A stretch of 9,227 bases of DNA from Prevotellaceae bacterium (lineage in GTDB: Bacteria > Bacteroidota > Bacteroidia > Bacteroidales > UBA932). The notes below the pieces were generated by a model. The model searched no databases. It saw only the letters and a list, made by a program, of their open reading frames with translations, and was not told the origin of the DNA. The stretch covers positions 1 to 9,227 of the forward strand of contig JAITPP010000051.1 in NCBI GenBank assembly GCA_031289385.1, in the 5' to 3' direction. How positions within the stretch are numbered: position 1 is the stretch's first letter; every line of letters begins with the position of its first letter. The translations under genes and the position numbers were made by a program. Shown here one piece after another: positions 6,282-9,227 of the stretch.

Positions 6282-6989
6282 TTATTTATTTTTCACGATA
6301 GTTCCTATTGTTTCGCCGTTCACAATTTTTAAAAGGCTGCCTTTTTCGTTTATATCGAAAACAATTATAGGCAAATCGTTTTCTTTGCAAAGTGTGAATG
6401 CGGTTAAGTCCATTATTTTCAGATTTCTGCCGTATGCCTCGTCGAATGTTAATGTGTGGAATTTTGTTGCCGATTTATCAATTTCGGGGTCGGCAGTATA
6501 TATTCCGTCCACGCGAGTTCCTTTAAGCAGCACGTCGCATTTTGTTTCTATTGCTCTCAATGCCGCCGCCGAATCGGTTGTAAAAAACGGATTGCCTGTG
6601 CCTCCGGCGATTATAACAACATTTTCGCTGTTCATATATTCAATGGCTTTATCGTGCGAATAATATTCGCCCACCGGCTCTATTCGTATCGACGTAAGCA
6701 CTTTTGCTTTTTGCCCGATAGATAATAATACCGATTGAATTGCGATGCTGTTGATAACCGTTGCCAACATTCCCATTTGATCGCCTTTCACACGGTCGAA
6801 ACCGCGTTGCACGCCGCTTAATCCGCGAAAAATATTTCCGCCGCCGATGACAATAGCAACCTGCGTGTTATTGTCGGCAACAAGTTTTATTTCTTCGGCA
6901 TATTTTAACAGATAATCGGTATTTATGCCGTGCTTATCCGAGCCTTGAAGTGCCTCTCCGCTTAACTTCAACAATATCCGTTTATACAT
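6282..6989 (-). CDS. pyrH: UMP kinase (uridylate kinase)
   Basis: Cytoplasmic amino-acid-kinase-fold enzyme that phosphorylates UMP to UDP with ATP in de novo pyrimidine nucleotide synthesis. The 235-aa product has normal length and intact motifs: KRILLKLSGEAL at the start (3-14), VIGGGNIFRG (47-56), GDQMGMLATVINSIAIQ (69-85), GGTGNPFFTTDSAAALRA (129-146) for UMP binding, DGIYTADP (161-168) for ATP binding, and MDLTAF (193-198). It is the first gene of the leftward cluster and heads the pyrH-frr pair. In many bacteria rpsB and tsf precede it; here a divergent 414-bp spacer does, so it must have its own promoter. I could not find a good TAnnTTTG match on the minus strand upstream. The upstream sequence is A/T-rich with no Shine-Dalgarno. 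Confidence 0.98.
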   Translation of the reverse strand: MYKRILLKLSGEALQGSDKHGINTDYLLKYAEEIKLVADNNTQVAIVIGGGNIFRGLSGVQRGFDRVKGDQMGMLATVINSIAIQSVLLSIGQKAKVLTSIRIEPVGEYYSHDKAIEYMNSENVVIIAGGTGNPFFTTDSAAALRAIETKCDVLLKGTRVDGIYTADPEIDKSATKFHTLTFDEAYGRNLKIMDLTAFTLCKENDLPIIVFDINEKGSLLKIVNGETIGTIVKNK

Positions 6990-7083
6990 TTATTGATATG
7001 TTTTTAATTTTTTATATTTTAATTTTTGCGTAAAATTAATTAAATTACACAATAAATCGCAATTTTTTTGAAAATTTATATTT

Positions 7084-7099
7084 TGGCACGCTTTTTGTA
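7084..7099 (+). promoter_or_regulatory. Sigma-54-like -24/-12 element
   Basis: TGGCACG (7084-7090), four bases, then TTGTA (7095-7099). This matches the sigma-54 consensus TGGCACG-N4-TTGCW except for T in place of the conserved C of the -12 GC. If used, transcription would start near 7110 and run rightward. The changed -12 C and the distance to the next gene keep confidence low. Confidence 0.35.
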
Positions 7100-7166
7100 T
7101 TATAGTCAAGAAGCATATATAATTCACATGTAATATATATGATTATGTTTTTGTTTTTGTTTGTTG

Positions 7167-7199
7167 AAGGGTAAATAAACTATTGATTTATTTACCCTT
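7167..7199. other. Perfect 13-bp hairpin in the divergent spacer
   Basis: AAGGGTAAATAAA (7167-7179), loop CTATTGA (7180-7186), then the exact reverse complement (7187-7199). Neither side is followed by a proper T run, so it is not a canonical intrinsic terminator. It may be an RNA stem in a leader or small transcript, or a protein-binding palindrome. Confidence 0.55.
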
Positions 7200-7212
7200 T
7201 ACTTATTTAAAA

Positions 7213-7247
7213 GAATGAAGAATTAAGAGTTAAGAATTAAGAATGAG
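7213..7247. repeat. Short heptamer array in the divergent spacer
   Basis: Five units in exact 7-bp register: GAATGAA, GAATTAA, GAGTTAA, GAATTAA, GAATGAG. Same period and AATT-centred type as the arrays at 410-437 and 5439-5480, but placed between two divergent gene starts instead of after a stop codon. Confidence 0.75.
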
Positions 7248-7326
7248 GGGTTATAATTAAATTTATTGTGCATTTGTAAGGAAACAATTAAAAAATCATA
7301 AAATAAACATAATATCATTAAACGTT

Positions 7327-7357
7327 TTTGTTTTGGCATAATTTTTGGTTTAATTTG
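7327..7357 (+). promoter_or_regulatory. Candidate Bacteroidetes promoter for the NlpE/META gene
   Basis: A -33-type TTTG (7327-7330) is followed after 19 nt by TTAATTTG (7350-7357), one mismatch from TAnnTTTG, at the usual spacing. The predicted leader is about 40 nt. A weaker sigma-54-like pattern (TGGCATA-N4-TTGGT, 7334-7349) overlaps the same bases, so promoter class is uncertain. Confidence 0.4.
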
Positions 7358-7403
7358 TTAAAAATATTTTTAATAAAAACAAGTAAAAATCAAATAAAAA
7401 AAG

Positions 7404-8219
7404 ATGAAAATTATGAAAAAGGTTATTTTTATTACAAGTCTAATTAGTTTAGCAATAGTATTACATTCGTGCAAAATGCAGAACAATGTAAAATCGGAAA
7501 CAACAAGCATTGACAACAGCAGCAATAACACAACGGCAAAATCAAATTTGACGGGAACTTATTCGGGCGTTATTCCTTGCGCCGACTGCGACGGCATTAG
7601 CGTTCAACTTTCGCTGGCTGCCGATAATACTTACAATCTCACTCAGCAATATCTCAAAGACAACAAAAATGCTGATAAACAAAGTTTTGAAGGAACATTC
7701 AGCGTAGTAGGAAACACGGTTACATTAAACGGTTTGGACAGCAATGCATATCCTACTCGCTTCAAACTCAGCGAAAACAGTTTAACGCAACTTGATTTGG
7801 AAGGAAATGTAATTACAGGCGCATTGGCTCAAAATTATGTGCTTGCAAAAACAAACCAAGAGTTGATAAATAAATATTGGAAATTAGTTGAAATTCACGG
7901 CAATCCCGTTGTTATGAAATCTGAAACCACGAAAGCGCCTCATATAATATTCAAAGAAGAGGACAATCGCGTTTCGGGACATTTAGGCTGCAATTCGTTT
8001 GCAGGAACATTTCAGTTGAAACAGGGCAACAGAATTGTTTTTTCCAATCTCGTTTCTACAAAGCGAATGTGTTTGGATGGCGAAAGCATGGAAATAGAAA
8101 AACAAATGAGCGAAGTCTTAAATACAGCCGACAGTTATTCAATTTCGGGAAACACTTTAATTTTGAATCGCGCACGAATGTCGCCATTAGCAAAGTTTGA
8201 AGCTGTGTATATGCAGTAA
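7404..8219 (+). CDS. Lipoprotein with NlpE N-terminal domain and C-terminal META (HslJ-like) domain
   Basis: A 271-aa envelope lipoprotein. Residues 1-23 form a lipoprotein signal (KK, hydrophobic stretch, LHSC with lipidated Cys23); an in-frame Met4 (7413) is an equally good start. A Ser/Thr/Asn-rich linker (about 24-47) leads to an NlpE-type barrel (about 48-147) with GTYSGVIPCADCDGI and the CxxC pair Cys59/Cys62. The META domain (about 153-268) starts at KYWKLVEIHG and carries GHLGCNSFAGTF (Cys196) and KRMCLD (Cys223). In E. coli, NlpE signals surface adhesion, copper and lipoprotein-trafficking stress to Cpx, and HslJ is a META outer-membrane protein linked to heat shock and novobiocin resistance. 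An envelope-stress role is inferred by analogy only. No acidic surface-export signal follows the Cys. It is the only plus-strand gene, divergent from pyrH, and its stop is followed almost at once by a heptamer array. Confidence 0.88.
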   Translation: MKIMKKVIFITSLISLAIVLHSCKMQNNVKSETTSIDNSSNNTTAKSNLTGTYSGVIPCADCDGISVQLSLAADNTYNLTQQYLKDNKNADKQSFEGTFSVVGNTVTLNGLDSNAYPTRFKLSENSLTQLDLEGNVITGALAQNYVLAKTNQELINKYWKLVEIHGNPVVMKSETTKAPHIIFKEEDNRVSGHLGCNSFAGTFQLKQGNRIVFSNLVSTKRMCLDGESMEIEKQMSEVLNTADSYSISGNTLILNRARMSPLAKFEAVYMQ

Positions 8220-8220
8220 A

Positions 8221-8291
8221 GTTGTAAGTCGTAAGTTGTAAGTCGTAAGTTGTAAGTCGTAAGTCGTTGGTATTTAGTCGTTAGTTAATTA
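8221..8291 (+). repeat. Heptamer array after the NlpE/META stop codon
   Basis: It begins one base after the TAA stop: GTTGTAA and GTCGTAA alternate three times (8221-8262, a 14-bp higher-order period), then GTCGTTG, GTATTTA, GTCGTTA and GTTAATTA (8 bp). Units begin with GT on the sense strand, as after bactofilin, frr and the OMP gene. Positions 8263-8282 are the reverse complement of 5618-5637. Confidence 0.9.
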
Positions 8292-8340
8292 GTTAGAGAT
8301 GTTAAGAAACTACAAATAGTAAATAATCAATAATAAATAG

Positions 8341-8391
8341 AAAAACTTTGCGTTTTAATTGTTTTGTAACAACAAAGAACGCAAAGTTTTT
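8341..8391. terminator. Bidirectional hairpin terminator between convergent genes
   Basis: AAAAACTTTGCGTT (8341-8354) pairs perfectly with 8378-8391 (14 bp), and an inner TTGTT/AACAA stem (8359-8363 with 8371-8375) can extend it. The 3' side is T-rich on both strands (six T at 8387-8392 on plus; five T at 8345-8341 on minus), so it fits termination of the NlpE/META gene from the left and the OMP gene from the right. The CAAAG words resemble the inverted repeat at 199-295. Confidence 0.8.
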
Positions 8392-8396
8392 TATGC

Positions 8397-8431
8397 CAAA
8401 GACTTACGACTAACGACTTGTGACTTACGAC
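8397..8431 (-). repeat. Heptamer array after the OMP stop codon
   Basis: In the sense of the OMP gene, two bases after its TAA come GTCGTAA, GTCACAA, GTCGTTA, GTCGTAA and GTCTTTG. Together with the array at 8221-8291 it forms a mirror arrangement around the shared terminator, so each convergent gene is followed by the same type of repeat on its own sense strand. Confidence 0.85.
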
Positions 8432-8433
8432 TT

Positions 8434-9225
8434 TTAAAAATTAAACATCAATCCAATGCCGTAGGGATTAATATCTACGCCTTTTGTTTTTTCGAATATC
8501 GAAAATGGTTGATAATAACCTAAAACGCTGAAAGATTCAAAACCTATTCGCAAAATGAAACGAGCATTTAACGGACGAATATTTAAGCCTGTGTATTTTT
8601 CTTTTTTTACGTCATCAGTTGTGCGTATGTGGGCATACGACAATGACGATGTTTTAATTAAGGCTTCAACTCCGACAGATACAAAAAATTCTTTTCCGTT
8701 TTTCATCGTTTTCTGATATTCAACAATCAGTGGTATTGTGAGATGATAAAGTCTGAATTTGCTGTCTTTGTAATTTCTGTTGTTGTCACGAACAAAGCGT
8801 GTGATTCCGTCTTCATCGCTTTTTAAACTTACATTGCCTCTGAAACTGTAATGTTGCCAATCGAAACCGACACCTGTTGCCAGCAAAAAATTGCGATTTA
8901 GCGGAACAATATAATCCATAAGATTCAAGAAAAACGAATATGATTTTCCTAAACTCACATCGTTTGTGCCGCTCAAATACGACAATGATATGCCAAAACC
9001 CATCCAATGCGATTCGTAAGGCTTAGTTTTTTTGGATTTTTTACGCCAATCGAAAATAAAGTTAAACGATTTTCCATCCATATACACCGAACTTTTTTCT
9101 TCCTCTTGTATTTTTTCATTTTCGGCTGATTTTACGGTATCGCTTTCGGCAACTTCTTGCGAAAATGCTGACATTGAAATAAATAATGCGCATGCTGTTG
9201 ATAATAATATTTTTTTTGTTTTCAT
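8434..9225 (-). CDS. Outer membrane beta-barrel protein of unknown function
   Basis: A 263-aa exported protein. Residues 1-22 are a typical signal peptide (KTKK, hydrophobic core, probable cleavage after AFS before Gln23). An acidic, Glu/Lys-rich linker follows (about 23-48), then amphipathic strands with alternating aromatic residues (MGFGISLSYLSG, FLLATGVGFDWQHYSF, FRLYHLTIPLIVEYQ, FFVSVGVEALIK, FILRIGFESFSVLGYYQPF, YGIGLMFNF). The C-terminal Phe matches the signal for BAM-mediated insertion, and the layout suggests an 8-10 strand barrel of the Bacteroidetes outer-membrane beta-barrel type (PF13568-like). No catalytic or ligand motif is visible, so no function is assigned. The start is two bases from the window edge; the complete signal peptide supports this ATG. 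Its promoter lies outside the window. It converges on the NlpE/META gene. Confidence 0.8.
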   Translation of the reverse strand: MKTKKILLSTACALFISMSAFSQEVAESDTVKSAENEKIQEEEKSSVYMDGKSFNFIFDWRKKSKKTKPYESHWMGFGISLSYLSGTNDVSLGKSYSFFLNLMDYIVPLNRNFLLATGVGFDWQHYSFRGNVSLKSDEDGITRFVRDNNRNYKDSKFRLYHLTIPLIVEYQKTMKNGKEFFVSVGVEALIKTSSLSYAHIRTTDDVKKEKYTGLNIRPLNARFILRIGFESFSVLGYYQPFSIFEKTKGVDINPYGIGLMFNF

Positions 9226-9227
9226 AT

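Larger units (their letters stand above)
6990..7403. other. Divergent intergenic region between pyrH and the NlpE/META gene
   Basis: This 414-nt AT-rich spacer has no ORF that looks coding. It holds a sigma-54-like motif on plus (7084-7099), a 13-bp perfect hairpin (7167-7199), a short heptamer array (7213-7247) and a promoter candidate for the plus-strand gene (7327-7357). The pyrH promoter must lie in the left part but is not evident. The plus-strand leader from the sigma-54-like site to the lipoprotein start would be about 290 nt, long enough to hold a small RNA. Confidence 0.7.

Noticed and set aside
7099..7109. TTGACTATAAT on minus upstream of pyrH, resembling E. coli -35 and -10 words
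   Set aside because: The two words are adjacent with no spacer, so they cannot be a -35/-10 pair, and Bacteroidetes vegetative promoters use a different consensus.
7167..7199. Hairpin as an intrinsic terminator
   Set aside because: There is no T run after the stem on either strand and no gene ends beside it. It is kept as a hairpin of unknown role.

Overview
The window looks like a chromosomal segment of a member of Bacteroidota, probably Bacteroidales. The evidence is low GC (AT-rich spacers, moderately AT-rich genes), starts preceded by A/T-rich sequence with no Shine-Dalgarno, a perfect Bacteroidetes-type -7 box (TAnnTTTG) before one gene, an outer-membrane beta-barrel gene ending in Phe, and protein sequences of Bacteroidetes style. 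All assignments come from reading the sequence; no database was searched.

Layout. Positions 1-848 hold no gene. They contain three tandem copies of a ~290-bp composite repeat (hairpin-bounded core plus degenerate 7-bp arrays). Five genes then read leftward on the minus strand: bactofilin (849-1235), a CtpA-type S41 protease (1273-2928), a class A penicillin-binding protein 1A (3065-5425), frr (5680-6243) and pyrH (6282-6989). pyrH-frr is a tight pair. PBP1A, CtpA and bactofilin lie co-directionally downstream and suggest a cell-wall and cell-shape module. A 414-bp divergent spacer (6990-7403) separates pyrH from a plus-strand lipoprotein gene with NlpE and META domains (7404-8219). That gene converges on a minus-strand outer-membrane beta-barrel gene (8434-9225), and a long hairpin between them probably terminates both.

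The most notable signal is in the repeats. Nearly all simple-sequence arrays in the window (positions 113-190, 410-480, 693-848, 5439-5480, 5575-5679, 7213-7247, 8221-8291, 8397-8431) are built from degenerate 7-bp units, with only occasional 6- or 8-bp units. Four of them start 0-2 nt after a stop codon (bactofilin, frr, NlpE/META, OMP), and in all four the units read GTnnnnn on the transcribed (sense) strand. Related words recur at distant loci: 27 nt are identical after bactofilin and frr, and 20 nt after frr and NlpE/META. This resembles the heptamer STRR repeats of cyanobacteria, but its tie to gene 3' ends is a specific, testable pattern.

No CRISPR array, transposase, phage gene, tRNA or rRNA was recognised. 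The genes themselves are conventional; the intergenic DNA is the unusual part.
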